This document shows positions 38,901-49,345 of a stretch of DNA of 64,000 nucleotides, one piece after another. The stretch comes from Sparus aurata (Eukaryota > Chordata > Actinopteri > Spariformes > Sparidae), in the NCBI RefSeq assembly GCF_900880675.1, contig NC_044210.1, positions 4,933,157 to 4,997,156 on the forward strand. Direction: 5' to 3'. Position 1 is the stretch's first letter; every line of letters begins with the position of its first letter. The position numbers and the translations under genes were made by a program. Below the pieces are notes generated by a model, which searched no databases, was not told the origin of the DNA, and saw only the letters and a list, made by a program, of their open reading frames with translations.

Positions 38901-41900
38901 CTGATTTACTGTTGATGTCAACTTTAATTAAAACTTTTATCGTCCAAGTGTAAAATATCTGCCACATTTCAGGAATCCCTGCCAAAATTCTTTGCTTTGT
39001 GAGCATGTTAAAAATAAACAGTAGCCAAATTAGCAAAAAGACTGGTGATTTTTCTGTACTACATATATTAATACTGACTGACCAATCCTGGTTCATTAAC
39101 AGAGACGGCTTAATAATTCCGCCCTGCTCTGTTACAGGACTGAGGCTGGATACCCTACAGGCAGTGGCACAGGGGTCGATGAGGATTAAACTGTAGTCAG
39201 ACATCACCTCCCACCCCCTCTACGGTGAGCTGATGCATGGCATCGCCGCATTGAAGTGACACCTGGAGCGCCATTCACTAGTTTAAAAACTACATTAAGA
39301 TTTCAGCACCAGCCTATTTTATAAAACCCACAATCCTCAGTTTCTTAATTTCTGAACAAACATTCAAAGCACCTTGCTGCTTTGATCACTGCCCTGAAGT
39401 AAGCGCCAGTCTCGCCCAGCACCATATGGCACCGGTGGGCATTTAACAGATTGTATGATAGGTTCTGCTCCCTTCTCGGCAACAGTCTCCACCCCCTGAG
39501 CCCGTCAGGCATTGCTGCTAGCCCCCCTGAGGACAGAGCTTCTTGTCCTGAGGGCAGGGGCGAGGCTGCCCCTGTAGTTGAGGGACAAAACAAAGGAAGG
39601 AGACGGAGGACAGGGTTGCTGAACTACCAAAAGATACTGTAAAGTTATTTTGTATTAGTTTGCTGATGGATATTTGTCTTATTACTGCAAGTGCAGTGCA
39701 TGTGCACATAAAATATGAATCATCTTTCCATTTGGTGCTTGTGCTTTGGTGAGTATTTGGCCACATGACCCTGCCTGTGATTGTACCAAGTACAGCCCCC
39801 AGTCTAATCATCAGAGATCGTAACCATTGAATAAACACACATGCATGCTCAATGTAACATAAGGACATGAGACGGTATGAAAATTCTGGTGGGCACAGCC
39901 ATGGCACACCCTATGGATGCAAAGCAGGCGGGGAGGCAGGTCAGCAGGGCCCCTGAAGCCTCAGGCCTGACTATATATGGCAATTCTGTAGAGCAGAGGG
40001 GATCTTCCCTGCATACCACAAACAATTTCAGGAATTATGTCTTTTTCTAAGTTATCATTACTCTCCTTTTTTTTCATTCCTACATCCACAGTGCACCTGA
40101 GATAGTGTGCAGAGCCAGCTGGTTCCGTGCCAACTGATAAAGAGTGAAGAGAAACTCAGAGAGAATCACTTAGTGCAGTGCTAGAGCAGTCCTTTCTAAG
40201 AGTGTGGCTATAAATGCATCAATCAATGCTCTTCTATTGAAAAATAAAGCCTTTTCCTGTGGATGCATACAGAATCAAAGATATTTCCATTTGGCAAGTA
40301 AATCTCTGCAGGCTACCTGCCACACTGGCGGATAAATGTCTGCACCAAAACAGTCATGTAATTAAAAACTATGCTGAGAGTCTCAGAGGCATTTTGTTGT
40401 CATTTAGAGGTGCTTCTGTTTTTCTATTTTTACCATCGCCAAGGAGGTTATGTTTTCAGCCTTGTCTGTTTTTTGGTTGGTTGGTGTGTCAGCAGGATTA
40501 CACAAAACACTACTGAAGGGATTTCAACGAAACTTGGATGGAGGATGGGTCTTGGCCCAGAACAGACCCCATTAACTTTTGGTGTGGAAATGTCTTCACA
40601 TTTTTTTTTTATTGTGAGTGTCAATTTAATGCCGATATTGAATCAAAACTGAAATCAAACAGGAACTATGTGATTGGAATTAGACTGATTTGGGCATTAC
40701 TCATCACTAGTAATGCATCCAATGAAAAAATATTTACAACAAACATGGAGGCCAATATATCAACATGAATCATCTGCTGGATTACAGCACTGTCCTTGTG
40801 AGCCACTTTAAACACAAGTGAGGAATATGGCTACAGATGCCATGTGAGAAGTTTGGTTCTTATTTCAACAATGCAGCAGCATTTCACTGGTAATAAATAA
40901 ATAAAACGACGTGGTTAAAATGCTGGTGTTGTAATAAATAAATTCCTTTTATGGTCTAGTTTTCAGAACAAGCATACGATAACAATACCTTTCAAATTGA
41001 TCATTCACTTCTGTTGATAAGACTGTACTCCAGCAGTGCATCCAATCTGTAAATAGTTCCAAGCATCCATTCTGTATAGCTGGCTGCCCAGAGCAAAATA
41101 AAGTGATTTTTTTTTTTTTTTTTTTTTTACCCATAACGTAATTTTCATTATGGCCGTCATTCAGAATCTGCTGTGCTGCATTTTCAGAAGTTGACTGTAA
41201 TCTGGCACCTCTCCAGGGGCAACGGCTGCCCTCTTGGCAGAGAGTCCAGCTGGAGAGCCAGCAGCACAGCATGGCACACAAGAACCTTGACACGGCTTTT
41301 TGGGTCTTAGAGATCAGCTTGGTTCTTTAATTTTCTGCGGAAAGCTGCACGTAGTGCAACACAACAGAGATGCACAAACAGATTTAGGTGGAATCTGATC
41401 CTAGGCCGGAAGTGATAGGTCTTAATCAGGTCTTTAGCTTCATGTTTTTTTTTGACATATATTGATACTATGTCTAAAATTGGAGCAAATTTGTTTTTCT
41501 ACCAACTCTATCTAACAAATGTATCCAAAGTCCAGCTGTTGAAGAATATGTTTTGACAAAATAGGGTCTACAATAATCAAAATTGTGATTTATATCAGGA
41601 ACTCTACGATCAAAGGATAAGTGAACAAGATTACAGATCTGACCAGACATTCTAAACAGGCAGCTATGGACCAAAAAAGCTTGCAAAACAGCTTTTCTAC
41701 ATAGTATCATAAAAGGTTTTTATGACAAAACAATAACCCTTAATATCATCTCACAATAACTGATCAATACATTATAATTGGCTGATTGGGAGAGTCATAA
41801 GGGGAAGAAATAAATTAAAACTTATACACTTGACATCTGTCGTGAAAACTAACTTTAAACTCAATATTTATCAAGATTAGACATACTACTCCCTACAGTC

Positions 41901-44221
41901 CACCTTAAATGACAAAAAAGTCAAAAGGCAAATGCCTCAAAGAAATCAAAAGTCACCACAAATCAAAGAGTAAAGAACGTTGGTCACATTGTGTTTCCTA
42001 AAAGGGCCTTGCAGTCTGTGACCAAGTGCTTGACAAAGCAGAAAAAAGCCCTCAGTGGGAAAAGAAACTCCACCCCGTTTTCAGTTGGGGGGCTGCTGTG
42101 ATTATTCAGTCGGTTGGCGTTTTGAAACCCTGCGGACAAACTCCTCCTTTCTATGGATCCGACTGACTGACGGACTGAGAGAGACCCAAAGAACGAGGAG
42201 ACAAACTCAGCTTTGTGAGAGTGGTGGGGCAGGTTCTGTCTGGAACTGGACAGCTGCTCTTCTACCAGTTGCAGCCACCCCCCCTTCCCTCCACCACCAC
42301 CACCACACTCCCACTGCACATGCTCACAGGCCACATGCTCATTCAACTGGTTAACATGACTGTCAATGCACCGATCGAAAAAAAGAGGCTACTGCAGCAT
42401 CGGGCTCCACTTTGCTACAGACAGTTTGGCTTATCTCAAGCGGGCTGTTTACGACCGTGTCTTTGTGTCAACTGCAGGCTAATCTGACAGGCCCTCTCTT
42501 GTACGAGCTCCATTCCCACACAGCAGCACTCGCAAATAGAATTAGCATTGGACAGTGAATGGAGCGAGAGATTAAACTGGACAAAAAGAGGGGAGAAGCA
42601 GTAATTCTCCGTCCCATACGCCCGGCTCAAAACCATCTGGTGGGAAGATAGCGCGCGAGCCTCACACTTCCTAATGACAATCATCCGCTCCGTCTCTCCA
42701 CGAGGGCTCATTTCAGGTGGGGCGATCGTATGAGCGCATGCACACCGATGGGTTCGCTCTGGGAATTGAGGCACATGCGGGGGGTGGGGGGGTGGGTAAC
42801 CTGGAAGTTCACTGCACTAGGGGATTGAATGCAGGTCACTGGAGCACTGTAGGCTGTCAGAATTAAATACACAGCTTAGCTTGCTGCTTAGTGCACAAGC
42901 AAATTGATGTATTTTTTTTTTTGTTTTTGGCTAGCCTATTAACAGTCTGCGCCTTGGGGAAACTAGATGTCTGCTCAACGTATAGGTATGTGGTTAAATG
43001 TCATGAAGGAGTGTGGCAGCCGGCAACAAAATGGAGCCTCCACTGACTAGCTTAGCTGCAGCAATAACAACACAAGGGGGCCCATTACAACATTAATAGG
43101 CTGGGAAAGGATGTCTCTCTAATCCAAGGCCATTCCCTTTAAACAGACTGACCACATCTTCCTCCTCTACGTCCGCCGCCTTTCCCTCTCTCTCCCCGGC
43201 GATGCCTTTCGACAGCCGCAATGTTCATTTTTCTACAGAGAAATGTGACACAGAGAGCAGATGGCCCAGAGATGTTGGATTCCCATCCGCTGAACTGAAA
43301 AGAGTCCTGGATTTGGACAGGATGTGAAATTAGGTTTTGTTAAAGAAAGAAAAGAAGAATGAGCTGCAGACAGAGACACGAGGCCAGCAGGATTATGACA
43401 GACAGATTTCCCCATCCTCGCCTCCTTACCTACTTTTCAGTAAGGCAGGTGATGTAAGATCGGTGATGCATCAGACTGTAGACTGTCTGATTCACTCTTT
43501 ACACTAACCTCCCTGCTGAATAACACCCTGATCAGACTGATAACCAAAACAAGCTACTATCACCAGAAACACCATTACAATCTCCCCATTTCCTTTTACG
43601 TGTGGTGTGGTCTGATGGCAGCATTTGTGAAAGACGTGTCTTTTCACTGTCACTTCCATTGTTCCCAGGCTTGATAAGGGGAGCAAAAAAAAAAAAAACA
43701 TTGAGCACTGTGAAAACAGGACAGGCCATGCACTGCGCCTCCAACCAACCTTGTATACTTGTCCATAGGTGCCATTTCCAACTACCTCCACCAATTCAAA
43801 TATCCCAGCTGGATCCTGAAAAGAAAAAAAAAGACAGAAGGACGATTCAGGGTAAATAAATAGCAGTGTTAATATTTTTTTGTTCTTTTACACACACAAC
43901 ATTGTCCAGTGTGAGCCAGCTGTTGCGCCCTGGTCTACCCTACATGCCAAATGCATCTCGAACAAAGGAAAACCAGACACTGGCAACACCTCGCTATGGC
44001 TCAGCGGTCATTTTCAATACTTCGGCTCTAACAAGAAGGGACACTGGAGAGCAGGTTAAATCTCGCCAACGCTAGTCCGACCGAGGGACGTGCGTTCGGT
44101 CGAGCCCTGTGAAATAAAAGAGAGCGGCGAGCAAAACACACGGGCTCGGTTCGGCAGCACTCACCCGCAATGAAGCCAAGTCTATGTCTACTAGACTTTT
44201 AGCTGGAGAGTCGTTCGCCAT
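3157..44221 (-). CDS. map4k4: MAP4K4 (Ste20/germinal-centre kinase, Misshapen family), 32 coding exons
   Basis: Serine/threonine kinase of the MAP4K/Misshapen family, which acts upstream of JNK and in cytoskeletal and Hippo-type signalling (family knowledge). Coding exons, 5' to 3': 44165-44221, 43750-43815, 28401-28457, 23598-23723, 23213-23323, 23027-23117, 22011-22141, 21813-21867, 21648-21726, 20636-20811, 20446-20518, 20141-20351, 19869-20030, 19171-19257, 17988-18440, 16603-16755, 13348-13623, 12332-12432, 11999-12126, 11678-11772, 10441-10619, 9245-9350, 8516-8824, 6438-6555, 5792-5962, 5383-5526, 4894-5028, 4668-4768, 4409-4558, 4163-4322, 3899-4038, 3157-3240. They total 4485 nt in one frame, 1494 residues from [12 protein letters not shown] to GRTSLMSW. 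The order is kinase, coiled coil, long disordered linker, CNH. MINK1 and TNIK are close paralogues. MAP4K4 is preferred because of the CNH wording ([11 protein letters not shown]), the linker motifs and the chst10/rpl31 linkage. The protein is longer than the human one because this reconstruction includes every linker exon. Confidence 0.95.
3400..3890. repeat. Long purine-biased tract (GGAA/GGGA-rich)
   Basis: Almost 490 bp are dominated by A and G on the plus strand, with only scattered T and C, built from variants of GGAA, GGGA and GAAA. It is purest from about 3640 to 3890. It lies in the last intron of map4k4, so the transcript carries a pyrimidine-rich tract there. It generates long chance open frames on both strands (Phe/Leu/Ser/Pro-rich or Lys/Glu/Gly-rich) that are not genes. 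Confidence 0.95.
7664..7958. mobile_element. Miniature inverted-repeat element
   Basis: The left end reads ggaaacactttatgataacc and the right end is its imperfect inverse (ggttattataaatgttacc). The inside is AT-rich without coding potential. It resembles the widespread fish repeats that begin AAACACTTTATAA. It lies in the map4k4 intron between exons 6438-6555 and 8516-8824. Confidence 0.5.
12596..12885. mobile_element. Diverged hAT-like miniature transposon (CAGGG ends)
   Basis: It starts CAGGGCTCAAACA and ends with GAGAACCCTG, a diverged inverse. The interior repeats 'ttcaagc' and 'ttccagacc' phrases shared with the better-preserved element at 15077-15457. It lies within a map4k4 intron. 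Confidence 0.55.
13856..14682. mobile_element. piggyBac-like miniature transposon, 827 bp
   Basis: It begins CCTCTTAATGAAC and ends with the inverse GTTCCTTAAGAGG (one mismatch), and TTAA flanks both sides (13852-13855 and 14683-14686). No transposase frame remains. It is in the map4k4 intron between exons 13348-13623 and 16603-16755. Confidence 0.75.
14683..14964. mobile_element. Second TTAA-type miniature element, adjacent
   Basis: It starts TTAAAGGTATAGTCAGGGAT and ends near TTATCCCTTTGA. Its inside contains the phrase 'cagtctttatgctaagctaa', found in a very common teleost repeat. The left TTAA is the same four bases that end the 827-bp element, so the two abut. The right end is decayed. 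Confidence 0.6.
15077..15457. mobile_element. hAT-like miniature transposon, 381 bp
   Basis: It has terminal inverted repeats CAGGGTTCGTAC and GTACGAACCCTG (12 bases, perfect), flanked by the direct repeat catata (15071-15076 and 15458-15463). The interior repeats 'caagcactttt' in both orientations. It is non-coding and lies within a map4k4 intron. Confidence 0.8.
19171..20518 (-). other. map4k4: map4k4 acidic hinge and coiled-coil exons
   Basis: Four exons (20446-20518, 20141-20351, 19869-20030, 19171-19257) encode roughly residues 317-494. The first has an acidic stretch ([17 protein letters not shown]). The others are an almost continuous run of Arg, Glu and Gln in heptad-like order, a long charged helix or coiled coil typical of MAP4K4, TNIK and MINK1 that continues into the start of the next exon. 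Codon phase is continuous through all junctions. In this family the region supports self-association and partner binding. Confidence 0.9.
23724..28400 (-). other. map4k4: map4k4 intron between coding exons 3 and 4 (4.7 kb)
   Basis: This non-coding stretch lies between the VMDVTE exon and the DEEEEIKL exon. It contains no convincing open frame. A fragment around 25575-25800 resembles a dispersed fish repeat, and a short direct repeat of a 13-base unit ending in CTAACAAAC occurs near 27930-27957. The remainder looks unique. Confidence 0.7.
29588..29790. mobile_element. Fragment of the teleost 'GGGCTGCAA' repeat family
   Basis: The sequence starts 'aaagctgcaacaattgat' and continues with the order of phrases (gtgccaac, gatcgttaatgg, ctgattcgagct) known from a very common fish MITE family. 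It is decayed and has no clear far end. Confidence 0.45.
31565..31700. mobile_element. Fragment of the same 'GGGCTGCAA' family
   Basis: The phrases 'gactaatgattactgttatt' and 'aaaatgtcagaaaatggaaa' match the core of the family seen better at 47310-47600. Neither end is clear. Confidence 0.4.
31940..32240. mobile_element. Probable miniature element ('ggggctgtatgatacgg' type)
   Basis: It opens 'ggggctgtatgatacggtca' followed by 'atcatattgtgatt', a layout common in fish MITEs of the 'ggctgcacgatat' group. No matching right end was found, so this is a tentative call. Confidence 0.35.
35263..35286. repeat. (TG)n microsatellite
   Basis: A short dinucleotide run in the large map4k4 intron. Confidence 0.85.
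38192..38222. repeat. (AAAT)n microsatellite
   Basis: Seven or so AATA units follow one another, then a short A-run. It lies in an intron. Confidence 0.9.
40430..40625. mobile_element. Fragment of a widespread dispersed repeat ('gcaggattacacaaaac')
   Basis: The block 'gaggttatgttttcagcc ... gtcagcaggattacacaaaa ... ggatttcaacgaaacttgg' is a dispersed repeat I recognise from many fish and other animal genomes. It gives rise to short chance open frames on the plus strand. It lies in the 15.3 kb map4k4 intron. Confidence 0.6.
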
Positions 44222-44520
44222 CTTTCAAATAAAAAGCCGAGCTTTCCTTTGCGTGAACAAAAAACAACTGCCGCTGTATCATTGGAGGGGACTTCGGCGT
44301 GCAAACGAGACAGAGGCCGTCGCGTATTCCTCTCTGTGGGCTCTGCTTCTTAGCAGCAAATGCTGGGATCTCTCTACTCCATGTTGAGGTGGCAGCAGCG
44401 GGCTCCCTGTCCGCTCTCTCCCAGCTCGTGCCACTGGCGACAAGCTCGAGCGAAGACGTCGACTTCCGCCGAGGCGTTTCAGCATAAAAGCCTCGCTGAT
44501 GTCCCTGTCTCGTTTTGCGA
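44222..44520 (-). promoter_or_regulatory. map4k4: map4k4 5' UTR and GC-rich promoter region
   Basis: Upstream of the ATG at 44221 the sequence becomes richer in GC and CpG (about 44080-44480), as expected for a TATA-less CpG-rich vertebrate promoter. No TATA box or exact start site can be fixed by eye. Short open frames on both strands here are typical chance frames in GC-rich DNA. Confidence 0.45.
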
Positions 44521-44531
44521 AACACTGACAT

Positions 44532-44872
44532 GCAAAGTATCCTTAAACAAATAGGCCAACATATAATGTCTCATCAGAGTGTGCCTTCTTTAACCAGTAG
44601 TGGAAGAAGTACTCAGATCTTTAACTTAAGTTGAGATAGAAGAAGAAGAAGAAGAAGAAGAAGAAGAAGAAGAAGAAGAAGAAGAGGAATCTTTATTTAT
44701 GGCAAATATACAATAGACGCAAAGTATCCTTAAACAAATAGGGCAACTGTTTTGGGTTTTTTTTTAAGCCAAATAATGTCTCATCAAAGTGTGCTTTCAC
44801 TAACCAGTAGTGGAAGAAGTACTCAGATCTTACTTACTAACTTAATTTGAGATAGAAAAAGAAGAAGAAGAT
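44532..44872. repeat. Local tandem duplication with (AAG)n runs
   Basis: Two copies begin 'gcaaagtatccttaaacaaa' at 44532 and 44719, and both continue through 'aatgtctcatca', 'aaccagtagtggaagaagta' and an AAG/AGA run (44640-44682 in copy one, shorter in copy two). Copy two carries an extra T-rich insert. The phrase 'agtggaagaagtactcagat' belongs to a common teleost repeat. The pair lies just upstream of the map4k4 5' UTR. Confidence 0.85.
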
Positions 44873-45039
44873 TTTTATATGTTACATTATGGAATTACAA
44901 TCAATGATGTATCTACATGTAAGCATTACTTACTGGTACATCCATTTTTGATTGTATTTAGTGCAACCAACCTTAATCAGTCAATCACTTAGGAATTAAA
45001 GCTCTCGGATAAATGTATTGGAATATTAAATAGCTATAT

Positions 45040-45200
45040 TTATATACGAGTACCTCAAAATTGTATTAAAGTGCAATACTTACTGTGTATCTTGTTGTTT
45101 TTTTTTTTGTATGGACCTTGAGTCTGAAAATAAAGCTTATCTATCTATCTAACTAACTTAAATGTAAGACTACAAATACTTGTGTAAACGTAGTTAGTTT
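45040..45200. mobile_element. Retroelement-like 3' tail and flanking repeat
   Basis: The stretch 'tgtatggaccttgagtctga' followed by aataaag and a (CTAT)n tail resembles the 3' end of a fish non-LTR retroposon. The flanking phrase 'acttgtgtaaacgtagttag' resembles the end of the 'agtggaagaagtactcagat' repeat seen just before. The family assignment is tentative. Confidence 0.35.
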
Positions 45201-47309
45201 TTGACAATTCGCAGTCATAGCATATTCTCGTGTATAAAAGCACAATGAATGCACATGTCTGGGATAAGTCTCGTGCAATCTGTGTCAGCCAGTTTTCTAT
45301 GAAATGAAATGAATTGCAGTTGTTCGTTGATTTTTCCTACAATTTGTTGTTTTTCCTTCCGAGTACATTTTATGTTGAAAGTACGCCAGCTAGGTTTCCG
45401 CTTTTCTCCTGCCCTCTCCGGTCTGACTTGACGCAGCCTCGACTGAGAACCGCACAAACACAGGAAGCCGGTCGGCTTCACGCAGAAAAGAAAAAAGGGC
45501 TGGGCCTCGAAGCATAAAAAACGTGGACACGGAGGTGATCTTTAATGCACCCTGCACACATACGATCCTCATCACCTGCACACCGCCCCGCGTGTTTTCA
45601 TATATACAGTCGCACCAGCAGGAGGGCCGCTGAGACAAATAGAGGCAGACAGGAGGATAGGAGCCCCCCGCCCCCTCCTCCCCTCCGCACAGCATCCTCA
45701 TGGACATGCGCATGTTCGACTTCAGTGTCAATATTGGTAATCATGGGTGTGGCAAGTGAGCAATCTGAGAAGTGATGTTGGGTATGTTAGTTCCCAAAGT
45801 GGACTCTAGGGAGGAGCATGGGACAGAGGGAACACATAAAATCACTTCATCATACTGGCTTCTCATATGAGAGCTTTCACTGTGTACCCTCTTCAAATAG
45901 TGTTTTTTTTTTAAAAAAGATCCAAACATGTTTTCATTTTGAGTGTTTCGCCAGGGATGTTTTGCATCACTCTCTGTGAAGATTTGTGATAATCACCTCC
46001 TTCATAATATTAAATTGGTTGGAGATTAATCAGAGCACAGTCTCCAGCCTCAGCTTCCCACCAGGCAAATCAATGTATAGGATGCTGAATTATTAAGGGG
46101 AAAAAAAATCAGTCATTATCTTTTCATCTCCATCTCAGTGTAAAGTAACGGGAAGTTTTGGGTCAACAAACTCTTTTCTGGATCCTCACAGCCAGACAGC
46201 GTTGCAGCAACTAGAGTAGATGGGGGGTTTAAAAAAACCTTAAAAGCATTAGAAAAAAAAGAAAAATGGGTCCATTAAGCTTGTCCAGTGTATTACAAGT
46301 CTCTAGATCACAAATCGATTTTTACATTTTTAAGCCTAAACCTTATTGTTATTACAAAGCTACTGAGTACATACCCCGCCTGAGAACTTGACCGTTCATC
46401 AAGGGTGAAAATAACGCGTTTTCAAATCAGTTTCAGCAACAACAAGAGATTCGCTTGAAAAAAAAATTAAAAAAAAGGAGAGTTAATAACGCCTTTTTAA
46501 TACATTTGTGATAGTAGGGTCCCGGAGGATGAGCTGTTTTGTGAACCACGAAACTTCACCTAGCTTTACGTCAGCATAGGGATTTACATTTTTAGGCATA
46601 AGTTAATAGCATATGGTGGTAATACACTATATCCTGGAGTGGTCACATAAACAGAGGGCTGTTTGAAACCCAGTGGCACTCCCCCAGCATCTTACAGCCC
46701 TCGAGGGCAAATGTTCAGCCGCAGCGCTCCAGTTATTTATCACCACTGTCAAACAGAAAAGAGCTAATCTTTTGCTTAAACAAACTTCTACCCAACATTC
46801 AAACGACAGGACGGGACGAACCAGTCAGACAGGGCGATAGAGGTAACCACACATAACACACAGACACACAAGAGCATACAAGCACAAAGCCTCACTCGGG
46901 GGCACCAAGTGTAATACTCGAGACACTTAACTAACGCTTAAGCTCCGTAAATCAACTTAAATCCATCCGCAGTAATGCAAAGCTTATACAAATGACCCTG
47001 GTAATGTCATCCCTGTTCCACCCCGCATCGTCTTGAGGTGTTTGTTGCTGACATGTGGCTGTGAAGTCATTATTTTGCCCTCATTCATAGGGTGCAAGTG
47101 TCAGTCGCGATGACATTTATTCACTAGTTCCACAGAGATTGTGGCCTCATTACCAAGCAGTGGTATTTTGAATGTTTTACTGCCACCTTGGGGATATTTG
47201 ATAGTGTTGCAGCAACACACAGCACACATTTAAACTGAGGATGTGACATACAGTAGCTTTACTGCTCCTTTTCAGCGCTCACATACATTTTTTTTGGGCC
47301 GCAAACAAC
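45201..47309. other. Intergenic DNA between map4k4 promoter and chst10 3' repeats
   Basis: No gene is supported here. Short open frames around 45314-45775 sit in GC-richer DNA and do not resemble known proteins. The remainder is AT-rich unique sequence with A/T homopolymers. Confidence 0.6.
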
Positions 47310-47600
47310 TATTTTTTATTGTCTGTTCATCTGCTGCCTGTTCGCTGTTTGGTGTATGAAATGTCAGGAAATGGTGCAAAGTGTCTGCTTCACCAACCCT
47401 AAGATGATGCCTTCAAATGCCTTGTTTTTGTCCGTAAGGAAAGATGTACAGTATAGTGTCATAGAGGAAGAAAGAAACCGGAAAAGATTCACATTTAAAA
47501 AGCTGGAATCAGAGAATATTGACTTGTTTTCCCTAAAAAGAATTTAAAAAATCACTATAACCAATTTATTGAGATATATAGTATCATCGCCAATAGTTGG
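47310..47600 (+). mobile_element. 'GGGCTGCAA' family element, core copy
   Basis: The phrases 'gaaatgtcaggaaatggtgc', 'ttcaaatgccttgtttttgtc' and 'aagctggaatcagagaatat' follow the standard order of this common teleost MITE. The 63-residue plus-strand open frame at 47356-47547 is entirely inside it and is not a gene. Confidence 0.6.
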
Positions 47601-47630
47601 ATGGTAGGTGAATAATTTAATAGTTGACAA

Positions 47631-47971
47631 CAGGGCTGGGCGACATCGTGTAGATATTTTGTTTAAGTACCCATTGGTCAACCCTATAATATTTTTGCAA
47701 TATCAATATTGACATTATGTATTGCGATATATTCTAGAAATATTCAAAATCAGTTTGAACGTTATATTGCACAGCCCTTCTTTCAGCTGTGGGGTGTCAC
47801 AACTCGCTAAATCCACAATTCACTTTGTTTTTTCAATTTTAACGCCCCAGTTTGATTCATTTCATATTTCTTTTTTAGCACAGCTGATTTTCAACATTTT
47901 GCCTGAGAGCAAACTAGCAAAAAAAAATATTGTAATAATTTAAAAATATATTATATGAATGCCCAGCCCTA
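47631..47971. mobile_element. Miniature element with AGGGCTGGGC ends
   Basis: The left end reads cagggctgggcgac and the right end atgcccagcccta, its inverse. The interior has alternating 'gcaatatcaatattg' and 'attgcgatat' phrases typical of this fish MITE group. The plus-strand open frame 47722-47943 lies inside it. Confidence 0.65.
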
Positions 47972-48134
47972 ATGGACAGCTCATCGACCGAGCTCTAATG
48001 CAAACTCACACATAAACACCAACACTTTTCTACTAGCAAAGATGAAAGAATGAAGCCTTAATGAATCCTGTATTCTCACTGCTAACAAAAAAGCAGCAAA
48101 GAGCACTTTTTTTCCCCCCACATGGAACTTTATT

Positions 48135-49345
48135 ACTAACTAGCTCTTGTAATATGACCACCTGTCCAAAAGGTCACCAGGTGGGTGCATGGAGGCAGTA
48201 CCGTCTGACAACTGAGACACTGTTTGCACCACCCGTCAGCAGGTTAATATTATAAATAGCAACATGTAATACAAATGTTGAGTCGCAAGTCATGTTAAGA
48301 ACATTTACACAGTACATGTCTGATAGAAAAATGACCCTTCAAAATACAGTGCCAGTTTCCTTCATTGTCCCAGTGCAGTTAACAGCTAAATAAATGCATA
48401 AACAAAGCATTTGTTATCTTTTGTCAGTTTAAATAAAAGGCAGAGCAACCAGAACAATGGCTACAATACAGATCGGGGCATCGCCAAGGTTGTCCTTCGT
48501 TTTCATTTTTGATGCCACACCATGACATTTGAAGAGTCATTTACTGTCCTGTGAGACATTAATACGCCTTGTATGAAGTCAAAATGGCAAAAATTGTAAA
48601 AAGTTAACACGGATTTGTAGCTCATAAAAACTTCAATGAAAACTATCATTTTCCAGCCAGTTCCTATTATATTCTTTTTTTTTCTTCACATTCCTTGTCC
48701 AAAAATGTGAGCATTCCTGATACAGATGGTCCTCGCCTACATCTAGTATGACAGGAAGGAGTGCGGGAAGGACACGACATGTCAAAACGAGTAGCACTGT
48801 CCACAGCTTTCCTCGACATGATGAATCATTAAACTGATTATCCATACAGTGTGGTATAATAGCTACATTACAGGTTGACGGGCCTGTACCCCTGGCATTA
48901 CAGAGAATACCCCAGACGTACGAGGATAATTAAGTCATAAACATTAAATATAAAGATGACACGTGTCTCAATTTGAACTGTACCTGTACTTCGTCTTTAT
49001 ATTGACCTTTTTTCCCCACACAAACTGGTAAACTCTGTTGAATCTCATTATGCGACTGTGTGGCCAGCACTGACATGCCATGTTCTGTAGCAACACTGTC
49101 CGCCTCCCTTCGGCGTATGGTGACTCTATAGGTTTGCTAACGGCACACTTACAGCTTCTCTTTCATAAATATTGTTAATAGGCAGGGCTTTTCAGTCACT
49201 GCAAATATGTAACAGTGAGCAATCTACTGCATACCAGCCTTGTAGGCATGTCAGTCAGCTACGATACACCTCCGTCTCAGTAAGTCAAAGATGTTGAGAG
49301 GATTTTATATGAAAACAGGTCAGGTTTTAGTCAGTGTTAATCATT
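48135..49345 (-). other. chst10: Probable chst10 3' UTR
   Basis: About 1.2 kb of apparently unique sequence follows the TAA stop (49346-49348) with no coding frame. A minus-strand AATAAA (plus TTTATT at 48129-48134) is a plausible end signal. A transposon-derived stretch begins below this point, supporting it as a boundary. Confidence 0.45.

Larger units (their letters stand above)
28458..43749 (-). other. map4k4: Large map4k4 intron between coding exons 2 and 3 (15.3 kb)
   Basis: The intron has GT-AG ends, with donor gttggt just below 43750 and acceptor cag just above 28457. I see no nested gene on either strand; all open frames are short and unlike known proteins. It holds transposon fragments (about 29588-29790, 29808-29900, 31565-31700, 31940-32240, 34170-34400, 38560-38870, 40430-40625) and simple repeats. 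Large 5' introns of developmental kinases often carry enhancers, but none can be named from the sequence alone. Confidence 0.8.
20636..44221 (-). other. map4k4: map4k4 kinase-domain exons (coding exons 1-10)
   Basis: These ten exons encode residues 1-316. The protein kinase domain runs from about residue 25 to 289. Visible motifs are the glycine loop GNGTYG (32-37), the catalytic lysine K54 in AAIKVMD, HRD with D153, DFG with D171, and an activation segment with T187 and T191 before the APE motif. All catalytic residues are present, so the kinase should be active. The TGG codon at the junction of exons 21648-21726 and 20636-20811 is split after TG, which fixes that boundary. The ATG at 44219-44221 opens the typical MANDSPAKS start of the family. 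Coding exons 2 and 3 are separated by a 15.3 kb intron. Confidence 0.95.

Noticed and set aside
42436..42774. 112-codon minus-strand frame in GC-richer intron DNA
   Set aside because: It shows no recognisable domain, lies inside the 15.3 kb map4k4 intron and lacks splice or family support.
3157..44221. TNIK or MINK1 as the identity of the kinase
   Set aside because: Kinase and coiled-coil parts are shared by all three, but CNH wording, several linker motifs and linkage with chst10 and rpl31 favour MAP4K4.
47356..47943. Two small plus-strand frames
   Set aside because: Both lie inside miniature transposons of common teleost families.
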